Source of the DNA: Chelydra serpentina
Lineage: Eukaryota; Chordata; Testudines; Chelydridae
DNA length: 64,000 bases
Assembly: GCA_037349315.1 (NCBI GenBank)
Contig: JBAIAC010000026.1
Coordinates: forward strand, 1,240,001 to 1,304,000
Direction: 5' to 3'
A program made the position numbers and the translations under genes. The first letter of the stretch is position 1. Each line of letters starts with the position of its first letter. Below, piece by piece: positions 11,822 through 26,700 of the stretch. The notes beneath the pieces are model-generated. The model did not search any database, was not told the DNA's origin, and saw only the letters and a list, made by a program, of their open reading frames with translations.

Positions 11822-14800
11822 TGTATAAAAATAAAAATATGATGCTTTTGCCTGATTTGTGAACACATTTGAGTCTAGTTCATATAGACAGTGGAATTTA
11901 ACACAGCACACATGGGAGTGTAACTATTTTGATTTATTCCTTTTTTAAGGTAGAATGTTATTTAAAAACAAAACAAAAAACAACCTCTGCGATGCGACTT
12001 ACACTTCTTACCAGCCAAAGTGTTTCTATGGCAAGGCAGATCCATAGAGTATCGAGTGGAATCATTACAATGATGGTGTGTGGGGGGGCCCACAGCGCTG
12101 CCTCTCTCCTTTCTCATTTTCTTCTCTCCTGTTTCCCTTCCGTTCCCAGGATTCTGTCGTGCCTTATGGAGCACTTGTACACAGAGAAGATGGTAGAGGA
12201 CTGTGAACACAGGCTCCTGGAGCTCCAGTACTTTATTTCTCGTGATTGGAAGTGAGTACTGTAAAACAGAGGGTTTAATTTTTCTCCATTACACACATCA
12301 GCTATGTCAGATAAGCAACCCCCTGTACACCAGCACTGCTTTCTGTTGCTCAACTGGAGATACTTTATACTAGTGCCCAGCATGTTTATGCCCTGGGGAC
12401 TTGGCTCCTCTCTCTGTCCAGTGCCTTGGAAGCCTAATCTGCTGTGGGGCCACCCACCTATGCCTGGTGCTGATACAGAGCTAGAGGTTCAACTTTCCAA
12501 CCTGTGTCTCCTTATTTAGAGCTCTGAGACTTGAGAGGAGGGTAGGCATGTGCATAATTGTAAGCAGTTCATTGCCTGCGTTTCAGATAACGTGTACTTG
12601 CTCAGTGGATGGGAATTATCTTCAGTAGTGATGGGTGGGCATTCTTTTAAAAATCGTGCTATTCTGTATAGGGAGGATTCACTATTTCTGTAAGAGGTTT
12701 CCTATTTGAAGGATTAAAATCCATGTGCTGCTTGTATAACAGTTTGGCATATGGACTTGTGTCAACTTTTAGAGGCCCAAAGGTCCATAGTTTGGCCAAG
12801 AGGCCAGAGGCCTAGTGAATAGTGATTAGCTAAGACAAAACAGAATGAACAAGAGAGAGCCTCGCTTTGTTTGTATAAGTCTGGTCAGCAATATGCCAGA
12901 TGTTGAAGCAATAACTAAATAATTGTATCTTCTCTAAAGTTGCAAATGTGGGACAAAGACGTCCTGTCTCTGTTGTGTTAGTTTCTTCTGGAGGGAGAAG
13001 ATCTTCCCACAGACCAAACTTGAGTTTATGAAGGGTTGGCATGTCAGTATAAAGATAAGGCCTCCCACCTGTCTTTCCCAGGGACCAAGCCTGCCTTAAC
13101 ACACAAAGAAAGCAATTCTTATTATCATATACTTCTTACGGTTTTTGCTTTAATCCCTAGGAATGTATCTGTTAAATGATCAGAGGGGCTACTTCATTCC
13201 TATGGACCCCAAATTGAATTCAACATATACATATATGTTACTAATACATTTCATTAAAGTACTAATTAAATGTTAATTTGTGAACTTGAGACCATGGTCG
13301 GAGACATTATGTAATCTTTTGACCATTGGGCTAATGTGCTTATCTTGTCTTGCTGCTAGCCTATCCCGGGTTGTGAACTGCCCACCTCGTCACTTTCCCC
13401 CGCCCATGGAAAATCCATATATTCCATTGTAATCAATTGATTGGCAGTGTCTCTTCACCTAATAAGCAGGTGACACTCCGGCAGCGCTGACGTAATAAAC
13501 TCTTATGCTTGACCGCTACATGGTGTGGAATTTATGTCCTTCACTATTCTTTTATGGAACATGGAATGCTTCCATTCCTGCCTTGTTTCACCCCCAAAAT
13601 CCTTGTAAACCCTGTCTTTCTGGCCAATGTGGACTAGGTGGAATTCCCTTTAGAGCGTCACTGCCTTTTTATTTGGCCAGAGTATCTCCAGTGATGGACA
13701 CGCATTTCATTTCCCTCCTTCCCCTGTCTCCCTTGGTGGCTGCATTTATTGCCTGTGCCGCACGTCCAGCAGGGAATCACTTGTTTGAACCAAGCCACTC
13801 GATTAACTACAGAATTTTTCCTTCTGTTGACTAACGCATATTTAACCCTCATGCTGTTTGAACAAAGATCATTCTAATTCAAATCCTAAGTGGACAGATG
13901 GTGTCCAGCCTTTCATGTTTATAACCACCGTTCCCTTGAACTAGCTAATGAAGCTGCAGTGTAATTCCCTAGGCAGAATGGAAATCTTGCATGATTTATT
14001 TTTCTTTTTGCTTCTCAAAAGCAAGTGTTTGCAGAACTGTTTTGTCTATAGATTTCCTCCTCCTCCCTGCCTGTCTGAAAATGCCATGAAGGCCTGAGGC
14101 TATTTACAAACCTCACCACTAAACCTCTCTGCCACTACATTTCCATTCCAGAAGGCTCACAGTACCAATCCCTCCTTTTGGTGTAATATAATTATAACAT
14201 TTCCTCCCAAGAGCAGATTCCATGTGTGCAACGCAGGGACACTGAGGCTTCACTTCGCCCTGTCACCCAAATCTGAACTGGCTGTTGTTAACTGGAACCA
14301 AATCTGCCTCCTGTAAAACTAAGACTTATTTCAAAATGGAAATAACGGTACTGGCGTTGGAGGTGCTCTTTAGGCAAATCTAGTGTGTACTCAGCTTTGC
14401 TTTATCGCCTGGCCCGCTGTCATGCTACCTCAGGGAGCTGATTTGCTCAAATTCCGTGCACTAAGCATTGCCAGGCCTCATCAGCATTGGGATGGGAGAT
14501 CTTAAGGGAAAACGGGGGTGCTTCAGGAAGTGATGTGGGTGATTCATTCAGTGATGCTTCCTTATGAGTCAGTACTAGAGCAATCCCTTTACATGTTATG
14601 GGAGACTGTGCTGCTGGAGGTGGCCACTTTTGGGAGAAGATATAAAATCAAGATCCGGACTACCTGTAGACATCAGTGATGCCAGAGCATTTGTTGCAAG
14701 AGTAAGGACTTGATTCCAAATTGAGTGTTATACAGTCTGCCAGCCTGCTGGTTTGGTTGATTACAGAGTTCTCATGCTTTGCTGTGTTCAGTTAATAGTG

Positions 14801-17800
14801 GATCTGTCCATTTCATAAGCATTTCTGTGGTTTCGGTATCTAAAAATGTATAAAGCATTTGGTAGGTGTTTGGGGTGTGAAAGGTGCTGTGGTAATAATG
14901 TTGACTTCCCTTTTTTCTTCTACAGATTGGATCCAGTCCTTTATCGCAAGTGTCAGGGAGATGCTTCTCGACTCTGTCATACCCATGGCTGGAATGAGAC
15001 TACTAGTGACCTAATGCCTACAGGGGCTGTCTTTTCCTGCTTGTACAGACATGCCTACCGCACGGAGGAGCAGGGAAGGAGGGTATGCACTCAACATTCA
15101 CTTTTCATTCTCTTCATTGATGATCTGTCGGAGTTCAGTTATCAGTCATGCTGAATTGACAGTCAGTACTACTGAAAACTAGTTAGAAAAGGCAGCTGTT
15201 GCGGATATTTATTGCATCAATGCAAAGATCCTTACCAGCTGTGTTCCTTCATGGACGCGCCTTTAATGTCTGTATTAGCACTTCAGTGGAAAGAGGAGAA
15301 ATCTGGTGTCTTACCAGCGGAATTGCCACCTTGAGGCATTTGTTCAAGGAGTTGCAGCAAAGCTTGAGACCCGAGTCCTGTGTTTAAATCTGTGCATAGA
15401 CGCTGTGTAAAGGCCTCTAGCAAATCATTCGACTGCCATGTGCTCCAGCCACTTAGCTGCCAAATTGCTTTTATACAAAAAGTCCCACTGTCATAAAGGC
15501 CAGGCTATTCTCAGATTCAGACCTGAGTCAGTTCAGAGCAACTTCCTTCGGTTTACATAATCTATTAAGAAGGTCTCTGTAGTGACATAGACTATTCTTT
15601 TAACCCTGGCTAGCAGAAACCATAATGCATTTCCCAGTAAAACTTATGACTAGAACACAGTAAAGATTTGACTTACTGCACTGCTGTTTCCTCCTTGAAT
15701 GTGTGCTTTCAGAAACCTTTTTACTGCTGTTCAGTGGGTTCTTGTGCTGAATTTGCTGCCCTCTAGTGTCTGTGCTGGGGGACTGAGCCTCTCTTGGAAA
15801 CATTTCGGTGCTCAAAGTTCCATTTGCTTCTTTGTTGGTTGCACTGTAGGATGCAGTTCCAGTGAGCTTTGGTGGGATTATGCAACAATCTTGCTTACAA
15901 AATGATTCCCTAGAACCTGATGTAAATTGTCTTATGATGGGGAGGTCAAATATTGATCAAAAGGTCCTTCCTTGTAGGGAATGAATTTTTTATTTTGTGG
16001 TTTCCAGTTCAGCCTTTTAGTGCCATGAGCTGAAGTTCTCATTGTAATGCATTTTACATTAGTGCTAACCACAGGAATTCCATACCACTGCAAATGATGT
16101 AGCAGTTGTGGGAGCAGGTGTGTTGTTTTGCAATTCAGTGTTAATGAAAGACTGATCCCACTGGTTAGAGTTGTACTTTGCCCACAATACTTGCCTATAT
16201 AAATATTCCACCTGTTATTTACCTAATTTCCAATAAGTGGTGCTCACAATGTTCTGTGCAGCTTGCAATACTCCATGCTGTTCCAGGCTTAAGACCTCAT
16301 AGAACTCTGCCAATGCATCTCACACCTGAGTTGCAGCATATCCTACTGTTTCAGTACTGCAGCCCCCCAGTCCTCACCAGCATCACCTCCTGCTGTTGCA
16401 GTCCTGAACCCTTCCACAATTTGCACCTCTACTTCAATCTTGACGACATCATCCTTGTTATGCTAATATAGGACTCACCTAAAGGAAGTGACAGGACACA
16501 TTGTGCAAGGATATGGGCAGTCCTTCATAAACTGATGCCACCACTGAGTTATGAGTGTCTCCAGATTCAGACATAGTCCTCAAGAATAGAAAACCTCTTT
16601 TCATGTGTAATGCAGCGGTGTCCTGTTTACCAGCTTAGGGGCCCGTTCTGGTATTTAGTTCCAAAGCCAAGGGAATGTTAGCTTCCAGTAAAATGTTTGT
16701 TACTGAATACTGCATGCCGTAAAGACCACGGAACAAAGTATCCATCCCTAGGGGGATGTTCTCCAAGCGATGAGGAAGGCCAGAATTGAGGATACCTTTG
16801 GAGCTCCGACTACCTGGCTGGTAGAGGCCAAGCTTATCATGGGGCTGATGCTCTCACCAGAGGTTAGGAAGAAGAGAAATTTCTTGTCACTTTCCATGGC
16901 ACGTCATTTATTAGTAACTGAACAAATCAGTTTGCAATGTAGCAGGTCAGAGCCACACATTTGTCCCTTTTAAACAGTTCTCTGCTCCCCATTTAGCTGT
17001 CACGAGAGTGCAGAGCAGAAGTACAGCGAATCCTTCACCAGCGTGCAGTGGATGTGAAGCTGGATCCATCCCTCCAGGACAAGTGCATGATCGACCTAGG
17101 GAAATGGTGCAGTGAAAAAACAGAGACAGGACAGGTACTGTGCATTGCTGCATGGCAGTAACTCTGATTGCAAATGCCTTTTTGTATGGGGATGAAGGAA
17201 ACCCTTTGTTGCTGGCAGGTGTTGATTCTTTATGTTCATAGCTTATAGTTTATTAACATTTGTAAATTCCCCAGGCACTTTAATAAATAAAATATATAAT
17301 AGGCAAAAAGACATGGGTAGTAATGTCTGTGAAGAAGAAACTACACAGCTATGGAAGTTGCCTTGTAGAAGAGATCTGAATGCTTAATATGAAGTGATAG
17401 TTAACACTATGGGCTCTCCTTTGATACAGCAACTATCTTTTTTTCAACTCATATTTGTAATATCCTGTTACAAACTTGACATTTATTTTCCCCATAAACT
17501 TTGTCCCATTTCCTTTTGGCAAATATTGACATGCTTTCTGTGTTTGAAAAGAGCTGAAATTAACATCTGCTGCTCTTTAACAAGACTCCAAGAGATAGTT
17601 CTTTCATATGAAATCATTGTGCTCTAGCATAGCTCTGGGGCTCTCTAGCTGGAAGTACCTCGCTCATTTTTTGAAGTGTTTCTCACTGTGGGTTTTGGTA
17701 TCATAGGTGCTGGAATTAAGGGGTGCTGAAGGTGCTGCCACACTCCCTGGCTTGAAGTGATTTCCTCATATCCAGGGTTTACAGTTTGGTTCAATGGCTC

Positions 17801-20685
17801 TCAGCACCCCCACTATACAAATCGTTCCAGCCCCCCCCCCGTTTGGTAGTTTGGGATGTTCGTCCCTGTACGAAGGTTACACTTAGCAAACTAAGAGCAA
17901 ACCATCAGACAAAACATTCCAGCATGTGGTGTTCCATCCTACGGGCATTCCCAGTCACTGCTGATAGTGTCTGTAACTTGATGTATGCAAAACATTTAAA
18001 CTACATTTGAAAATTCAGACCGAGATGCTGACATTTTATGTTCAAAATGTGATTCGCTTTTTAAAAAAATATGTAGTATTTTTCTATTTGAAAATAAGAC
18101 CCGAGTGGACAGAGGTTCATTTTCATCCAGAGATATTTTCTCTTTAAAGCAGAAAAATGCAGAATATCCAAAATTCAGAATTGTTCTTGGATTCAAGACC
18201 ATTTGCATTGAAAACATGAAAATCTTGTCTTCTGGGTGGTGAAAAAACCTCGATCAAAATAAACATTTTTCATCATTTTCACCCAGCTCATTGGCTATGG
18301 GAGGCAGCCGGATCTAGAACAGCAAAGGGTTGGGGGTTGGAGTTTGAGTTCTGCTCCTGTGTGTCCCCTTGTGCAAATCACTTCTCTTGTGTGCCTCATC
18401 TACCCTCTCTGTAAAACATCAAGACCAGTGTACCCAGCACTTATGAATGTACTAAGGAACTGAGCAGGGACGCCACCAGATGGTTAGTGCAAGCACCAGA
18501 AGAGCAAGAAACTTGAAACATTAAAGATTTTCCGTGTTCATTTTAGTATAATCTCATCCCACGTTAAAAACTAAAGAGCAGACTTTCTGGGGAAGGCCAT
18601 GTGTTGGGGATGGGAAAGAAAAGCATGGGGTCAACCAGTCCTGCAAGACTGGTCTCCAAGCTACTCTATAGCTGAGGCCCTTCATCTAGCGTAACACCTT
18701 GTTGATCTGAACAACTGGAACTTTTCCGAAGCAGTGTTTAGTTCTCAGAAAGCAGGCAGAGGTGGGGCACAGTGAACATTTGGGATACATACAACATCTT
18801 AGCAAGTAAAGTATCATCATTTCTCTGGCACAGGGCTCTGAATTTTCAGTATCTTGTCACATATTAAGATTACTTGTCTCTCTGTAGGAACTTGAATGCC
18901 TCCAGGACCATCTCGATGACTTGGTGGTTGATTGCAGAGACATAGTTGGAAACCTTACTGAGTTGGAGTCTGAGGTAAGTAGTTTGCAGCCTGGTGCAAA
19001 GGGAAGAGTCTGTAACAAAACATGTCCAGCTGCCCTCCTACCAATCCTGGAAAAATATATATAGCATTTCTGTGGTGGGTTCCTGATGTATCATCAACCC
19101 ACCACAGAAATGCAACCACCTTTGAGGTGAAGCAAGTCATCCCGTGTCAGTACGGCACAAGTTTTTGTAGGGAAATGAAATAACAGCTGGGATTTGAGAT
19201 GGGCTGAGTTCAGGCACCACCGTGAATGTGGCCAGGTACTGGGGCTAACACCTGTACTCTTGCAGAAAGGAACTCGAGATCTGTATTGACCAAAATATGC
19301 TCAGGAGCTCATATTTTGGCCTTCTCTGAAAGCAGTTCCAGCAGCACACGGCACCCGCCTAACCTTTTGCTGGAGGCAGTGTTAGGTAGTGAGTGGTGGG
19401 AAGAGCACCGTCGATGGAGTTGACCGCACCACTTCTTGCAGCAGCCCAGGTTTTCATTGAGTGCCTTTCCATCTAATTATTGGTTCTGTTTTACATCCAA
19501 CAAGCTCTCTGCTCTAGGGGCTGTTTCCTTCCCACACTTCCAGTGCATTTTGCTGAAAATGGCCACTAATCTCCAGCTGTCTAGGTTGCTGTGTGGCACC
19601 TATCACTATAGTATCTCTGGAATGAGTTCCTCCTAGAGAGTGAGCTGGCTGAATTATCGGAGTGGTAAGGGCTTCTCCAGCTCTGTGGAGAGCTGTTCTG
19701 CTCCAAGTCCACAACCTGGAAGGCTCTCCCAGCATTCACCACACGCTTGGCTGAAGCATGCAGCGTGACTGCCAATGTCAAAGGGCGAAGCTGTCTGGAT
19801 TCCATCTGAATGAAATACCATAAACTTAGGGGGACAGCTTGACTTGGAGCACAATTTTCAAAACCTTTAATGCATGAGCAGAGTGTTCCCCTTATGGCTG
19901 TTTGCTGTGCAGTTGTTACAGGAGCTGAATGTTGCATGTCTCTTCTGCAGGATATTCAGATTGAAGCCTTGCTGATGAAAGCGTGTGAGCCCATCATTCA
20001 GACATTCTGTCATGTAAGTTCTTCATGATACTCATTTCCCTAGGGTTCCCAGATTATGTTGGAAAGGTTAGAATTTTCATTGTTCAAGCATAATTGGAAG
20101 TACCAGACCCAGGCATCGGAGTGAATGCTAATATAAATGGGTGCAATTAGTGATGTATGTATGCCGCGTGTTTGTTTTGCCTAAGGATAAAAGCTAAGAG
20201 AACACCCAAACCCTGTGTGTGATGCCAGAACTGCAGCCTGGGTTATATTGTCTTACAATAATGTCATGATCTAGGACTAGGTAACCGGTGTTAGCCGTGT
20301 GTGTGTACAAGGGTGTCATAAATACACAGCTCTGAACCCTAGTCAGATTGGTCACAGAACTAAAAAAGAGGCAAGACAGATGAATTATGTATCTAATAGC
20401 CATCTGAATCCCAAGGCTCTCAATTCCATCCAGGGCTTCTGCTAGTATCATAAGCCCTGTCACAGGAGCTAGGACCTCTACATGAAATATTACTGTTTAT
20501 ATGAGGTCAGAACCCCAGTTCCACAGTAGCAGAGTCCCCAGTGGATCTGCTCCCTTCCTGACACTCTCGCGGCCTCTCATCTTTACTGCATCACTCTGTC
20601 GTGTTGATTAGTCACACTTTATGATAAGCAGGTAGCTTCACATCTGTTAGTTACAAAGTTCTCATCATGTATGTCAGTGTTGGCT

Positions 20686-20738
<53 letters not shown>

Positions 20739-23700
20739 CTGTTTTGAGAGCATTCCACTCTCAGATGTGTGACTAAGTATCTACAGAGGGATTAATGTTA
20801 ATTAATCCACACAGGGTCACATGAGCTCAAATTCAAAGTAGAGAACAGTGCTGTTAATTTCACTGCATTGAATTCTTATTAGTGGTCATTTGATTGCTTG
20901 GTTGATTTATAAAAAGCATGGTGGAATAGGAATGTTTTCAAGAGGGTAACACCCCCACTTCAGAAATGGAACAGCCTGTCCCTCCTTCCTTCCTTCAGGA
21001 GATGGCAGATAACCAGATAGACTCTGGGGACTTGATGGAATGTTTGATTCAGAACAAGCACCAGAAGGAGATGAATGAGAAGTGCACCATTGGAGTCACT
21101 CACTTCCAGCTGGTGAGCAATTACCTGCCTCCCCACACCGTATACCTTGTAACATCTTTGCCTAGGGAGAGGTGGGTAGGAGACTTCTGATCATGCCCCT
21201 CTTCATGATCCAAGAGCCAGTTCAGCTGTTGTGAATTCACGTCAGAAGTCTGAGCCCTTATTTCATGTCCCTATTTGTACATCTAGTCATAAACTTTCAC
21301 TTTCGAATGTTAGCTCTAATTCCATTGATGCCCCTTCCCTGTCTCTCTTTGAGGCAGGGCCCGGTGCATTCTGCAGAACAGTAGGAACAAATTATATGGC
21401 AATATTAATTCATTGTGTCTCCATGAAATACCCAGCATTCCCATTCCTCCCACACCTATCCACACACAACTGTGGCTCTTGGTTGAAAACACGGATTGAT
21501 CATTTGGCAATGATTACTTTCAGCGGTGCTTATGTGATGGATTTTTTCACTCTGTTCTCCAGACGGCTCAGCTCCTTGGGCTTCAGCAGTTACAATGTTG
21601 TTTGAGTAGCCGGGCTCAGAATTTCTTTGTCCTGCCCTGTGCATGGCAGGGAAGTGGGGAGCTTGTAGTCAGCTTCTGTGGTGATTCTTTTCAGCTCCCT
21701 AGGATTTGGGTGCTACTCTGTTCTCTAGGCAGCATAGCTGCCCAGTTTGCACATCTGGCTCTCTGGCTGCAGCTGATTCTAGCTGCAGTTCGCTGTCTGT
21801 AGCAAAAATTATTCTGTGGTATCCAGATAAGTAGGGCAGCTCACACCTCTGAGCTGTTTTCAGGCTCTTTGCAGTGGCTCACACTTAGTACATAGAATCA
21901 TAGAATATCAGGGTTGGAAGGGACATTAGGAGGTCATCTAGTCCAACTCCCTGCTCAAAGCAGGACCAATCCCCAATTTTTGCCCCAGATCCCTAAATGG
22001 CCCCCTCAAGGATTGAACTCACAACCCTGGGTTTAGCAGGCCAATGCTCAAACCACTGAGCTATCCCTCCCCTGCAATGTTTGGGTGACCTTCCCAAATG
22101 TCAGGGCTAGAAACTTACCTTTTAAACAATGAAAGCTGAGACACTGGAGCTAAATTCTGGGTGAATTCTGCAATCGCGGAATACTTGGGTCCCTGATAAC
22201 TCTTGGGCCTTCGTGGTGGTTGAAAGTCAGCTCTCCGCTTTCCTTTCCACCTTCTTAACCGCCCCCCTCCCCCCCCCCAAGTGCAGTTCTGACGTTTATG
22301 GATCGTGATCAGGCTAGGTTGTGTGTATGTTGCTGGTGATGAGTAAGGCTACAATGTAGTCATGGAATCATAGAATCTCAGGGTTGGAAGGGACCTCAGG
22401 AGGCCATCTAGTCCAACCCCCTGCTCAAAGCAGGACCAACCCCAACTAAATCATCCCAGCCAGGGCTTTGTCAAGCCTGACCTTAAAAACCTCTAAGGAA
22501 GGAAATTCCACCACCTCCCTAGGTAACCCATTCCAGTGCTTCACCACCCTACTAGTGAATTTGTGACTTCCAGCAACCTCTGTGACTTCAGCCTGCGGAG
22601 GTCAGGAGCTTCAGGCTCCCACGCTGCCCATGGAGGCCTGGAGCAGTGGGATACCCCCGCCGCCTCTGGCGGCCCCCACAGCTCCTGGGCACCGCGGGGC
22701 GGGGGGAATCCCTTAGAACTCCCAGCCGCGGCGGGCCCCTGGAACTGTGGGCGGCGGAGGTACCCCGCAGCCTCTGCGCAGTGCCCTGCTTCAGGCAGTG
22801 TGGGGACCTGCGGATCCCCATTTTGTCAGGGATATTTTTAGTAAAAGAAAAATTCACAGAAGCTGTGACCTGTCTGTGACTTCCGTGAATTTATCTTTTA
22901 TGCCCATGACCTATCCATGACTTTTACTAAAAATATCCCTGACAAAATCTTAGCCTTAATGATGAGTAGTCAGCTGGGGCTGCTGCCCCAGGAAAGCTTG
23001 AGCCTGCCGCAGATCTTGTTAGGCGAGTTATGAGGTGCTCTTCCAAGCCTGTCACTCTTTGAGACTCCTTCTGTAGTAAGGATGCCTTGAGCTTATGGCT
23101 AACGTTGTTTGAGGCGTGGGGGTAGGGGTGAAGAGGGGAAATTGGCCAGAGGGGGCCCCATGCATCAGCTACACAATGTATTGACTCTGTCTTAATAGAG
23201 CATGGCAATTCAGGTGCTATGGAATACGCTGTTTTAAGCAAGCCTAGTGTCTCATCTTATTTTGATATACTCCTTTTAATGTCTGCTTCTTGTTCTCTTA
23301 GGTTCAAATGAAGGATTTCAGATTCTCATACAAATTTAAAATGGCTTGCAAGGAGGATGTGCTGAAACTTTGCCCCAACATCAAAAAAAAGTATGTAGTA
23401 ACTGAGTGACTAGAAACACGTAATGAAGTCCTCTAACAACATTCCTTTGCCTCTGTTGCCAGAAGTGTTAGCCTGCCCCAGTGAAAATCGCTGGTCCTGT
23501 TAAGTTTTGCTCGACTGTATGTGGCAAACCTTTACAATCGAGGAGATTCCTCTTTAGGAAAATACTACTTCTGCCTTAGTTGCAAATTTCTCATTTTGCT
23601 GTTCTCTTCAATGGCCATAAGAATAAGCAGACACCCCAGAATTTTAAAGCACTTACTTACATTATCCATTGTCTTGTGCTACTCCTGAGATGTAGGAGAC

Positions 23701-26700
23701 AGTGTTGATTAGCTGATGAAAGGAGAAGCTCCACAAATTTCCAGCAGGTTTGTTCTCTTAGAAGAGAAACGTTTTAATGGCCTAACATGATCTACGAATC
23801 ATTGATGATAAAATGTGAATTGGAACACATGCTCAGGCTTACTCTCTTGCCTTACGCAGCGTAGGGAGCTGGCGGAGTCGCTCTTTCTCTAGTGCTCATG
23901 TGCTTCCTTTGGAGACCATACCCCTGACATTGAGAGTGGGGGTTTCAAAAGCACCTACATGATTGAAGCACAAGTCCCAGGTTTTCAGTGGGATTTTACA
24001 CAGGTCCCCCTGTGCTTGCATTTATAGTGTTCTGCACAGAACCAAGCTGCTGAGTCTGGATTTGGAATTAGAAATCCCCAAACTGGCTGTTTTAATCTGC
24101 AGTCCAGTTACACTCTTATCCGATTGTGCCTGGGCTAGTTCTGCCTTGTGATCAAATGCACAGGCTCTTTGTGCTGGCATGACATTCCTGAGTGTCGTCG
24201 GTTACTAAGTTACTTTGCTTCTTGGTGACATGGTGTGCGAACGCTAGCCCTTTTGCCTGGTGTACAAGGCCAAGAAATGAGTTGGCATGTGTATAAATAG
24301 GGACCTGTTTCCTTTTCTGCAGGGTGGACGTGGTGATCTGTCTAAGCACTACGGTGCGCAATGACACTCTGCAGGATGCCAGGGAGCAGAGAGTATCTCT
24401 GAAGTGCCGCAAACAGCTGCGCGTTGAGGAGCTAGAGATGGTAAATATGCATGGGGCTCTTGGGCATCTATTTTCCAATATTAGTTTCCCTCTTGCATAC
24501 TTTGGAAAACGAATTAAGCTCATGAGGTACAGCTAACCCACTTTCTACTGGGAGAGCTGAAAGGGACAACTTTTAGTGCAACACATCAAAGCCAATTATC
24601 TTTCAGACTCACAGTGATGATTTAGTGTTCTGATGCTGGCTGCCTGAACCTAGCTCTTAATACCCAACAGCTGGATAGCAGTACACAACCACTGACTTTC
24701 CCTAGCCCCCATGAGGAAAGTGTGAGCCATATTTTACAAATGAGGAAGTTGAGGCACAGAGATGAAGTGACTTGTCCAAGGCCACCCAGTGAGTCAGTGG
24801 CTGAGCAAGGATTAAAACCTGTTTATTTCTCTAGACCAGGCTACCTCCTCCGTCTCTGGCATTGGTAGTATTTACATGAATAGAGCCACATGACTTTCCC
24901 CTCTACTTTATTTTGTGTAAATGGTGAAGCTCTGTCTGACCATCCCCAGCACCCTCAGTCTGTGGGTCGGGAGAGTGAATGCCTGGCTCACTGAGCAGCA
25001 CCTTCAATTAAAGAGCACACCCGGATGGGTTCCCATCAGTGTTCTGGCCTTTAATCTTCAGTCAGAAGGATGTTGGCTGTCTTGGACCCTGGGATGGAAG
25101 AAAAGGGAAGAATTTTCACTGGTGTAGAGGAACCCTGCATTTAGAGGGAGAAAGGAAACCCACTAACTCAGGGTACATCTATACTTACCTCCTGGTTCGG
25201 CGGCAAGCAATCGATCTTCTGGGATCGATTTATCGCGTCTTGTCTAGACGCGATAAATTGATCCCGGAAGTGCTCGCCGTTGACACCGGTACTCCTGCTC
25301 TGCGAGAGGAGTACGCGGAGTCAACGGGGGAGCCTGCCTGCTGCGTCTGGACCCGCGGTAAATACCTTTTGTTTCGAACTAAGATACTTCGACTTCAGCT
25401 ACGTTATTCACGTAGCTGAAGTTGCGTATCTTAGTTCGAACCGGTCCTCAGTGTTAGTATTCTGTGACCTCAGTTTAAATGCAAAACAGTTGCTTCAGTA
25501 AAGCAGTGTAAAATAGAATTTCACTTTATGGTTGTGTCTACACTGCCACTTTCAGCGCTAAAACGTTTGTCGTTCAGGACTGTGAAAAAACACTCCCCCT
25601 CTCCCCCGAGCGAGAGAAGTTTTAGCACTGAAAAGCGCCAGTATAGACCGTGCTTTTTTGCCAGGAACCGCGCTCCCAGTGATAAAGCTGACACTCCTTG
25701 TTCGGGGTAGTTACTTTTTATTGCCAGGAGAGCTCTCCCCTGCTGCCATGGCCACACTGTAACGTGAGCAGTTGTAGACATACCCTAAAACCCACGGCCA
25801 GCCGTAAGATGTGACCATGTCTTGATGTGCTGCATGGATTTGCAAAACTGATGTATTACTGGCTTTCACCACTTGCCCTGACCAGGATAGTTCAGACATA
25901 CAATCAGGTAAGTGTGAAAATGAAGCTGGTGAATATCCGTAAGTGACAGATGTCTGTGAGTGCAACAAGCGAGCCAGATATGGTCAGTCCTGCAAGGAAA
26001 GGTAGCCAGTGAAAAGTACCCAGAGTGGGATATGCATTCAAGATAGTACCTAGACATGTGACAACTCAGTGACTTTTTCAGCAGTGATCATTCTTACCCA
26101 CTAGATCCTTAACTTCTAAGCACTGAAGACTTCTCTTTTGTGATACTCCAGTGCCTCTTTTTTCTGCTGTTGGTGAATATGCTGTAGTTCCTGGATAAAA
26201 CACTAATTGACTTTCTGCTTGAGTCAGCTAACTGCTTGTTTTCCTGGGTCTACTTATCTTACAGACTGAGGATATTCGACTTGAACCAGAGCTGTATGAA
26301 GCTTGTAAGAGTGACATCAAGAACAATTGCCCGAATGTGCCCTATGGCAATGCACAGGTGATGGGCTTTTAACTATTTACATGTCAGTTTTTCACTGCAC
26401 ATAGCCTGTTTTTGAAGAACGTCCTTGTCTCACTAAGCACACAGCATTAGACTTGCATTTTGGAGTATTTTGTGAGGATTAGAGCATTTCAGTGTCCAGC
26501 TCTTTGTGCATAACATCAGAGCACAATGCGGCAATTGGTTTATCCCTTTGTACTGTGGCAAAGTTAGTGATTTTGTAAATCTAGTTGAATAGGAAGGTGT
26601 CATGACCATCTTACTAAAACCAACAAGTGGCTAGCTGAATACAATCTGCTCTACAATACAACATTAGTGAATTTTGAGGGGCGGGGGTAGTAAATTCCAG

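Larger units (their letters stand above)
17135..18887. other. GLG1 intron with a hAT-type MITE and a MIR
   Basis: Contains the elements at 17702-17841 and about 18316-18420. The remainder is unclassified. Confidence 0.6.
21113..23301. other. GLG1 intron with SINE, CR1 tail and a palindromic element
   Basis: Holds a SINE (21892-22072), a CR1 3' end (22364-22559) and the palindromic GC-rich element (22560-22950). Confidence 0.65.
24441..26264. other. GLG1 intron with MIR and two palindromic MITEs
   Basis: Holds a MIR (24729-24840) and the short elements at 25170-25447 and 25529-25785. Confidence 0.65.

Noticed and set aside
11780..11824. CRISPR-like or regulatory array
   Set aside because: Simple GT microsatellite.
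22010..22070. tRNA gene on the minus strand
   Set aside because: Box A/B-like sequences are present but fused to a CR1-type tail and repeated three times; it is a SINE.
25373..25441. MicroRNA precursor
   Set aside because: A similar hairpin occurs in the homologous element at 58.2 kb; it is a part of a dispersed MITE.
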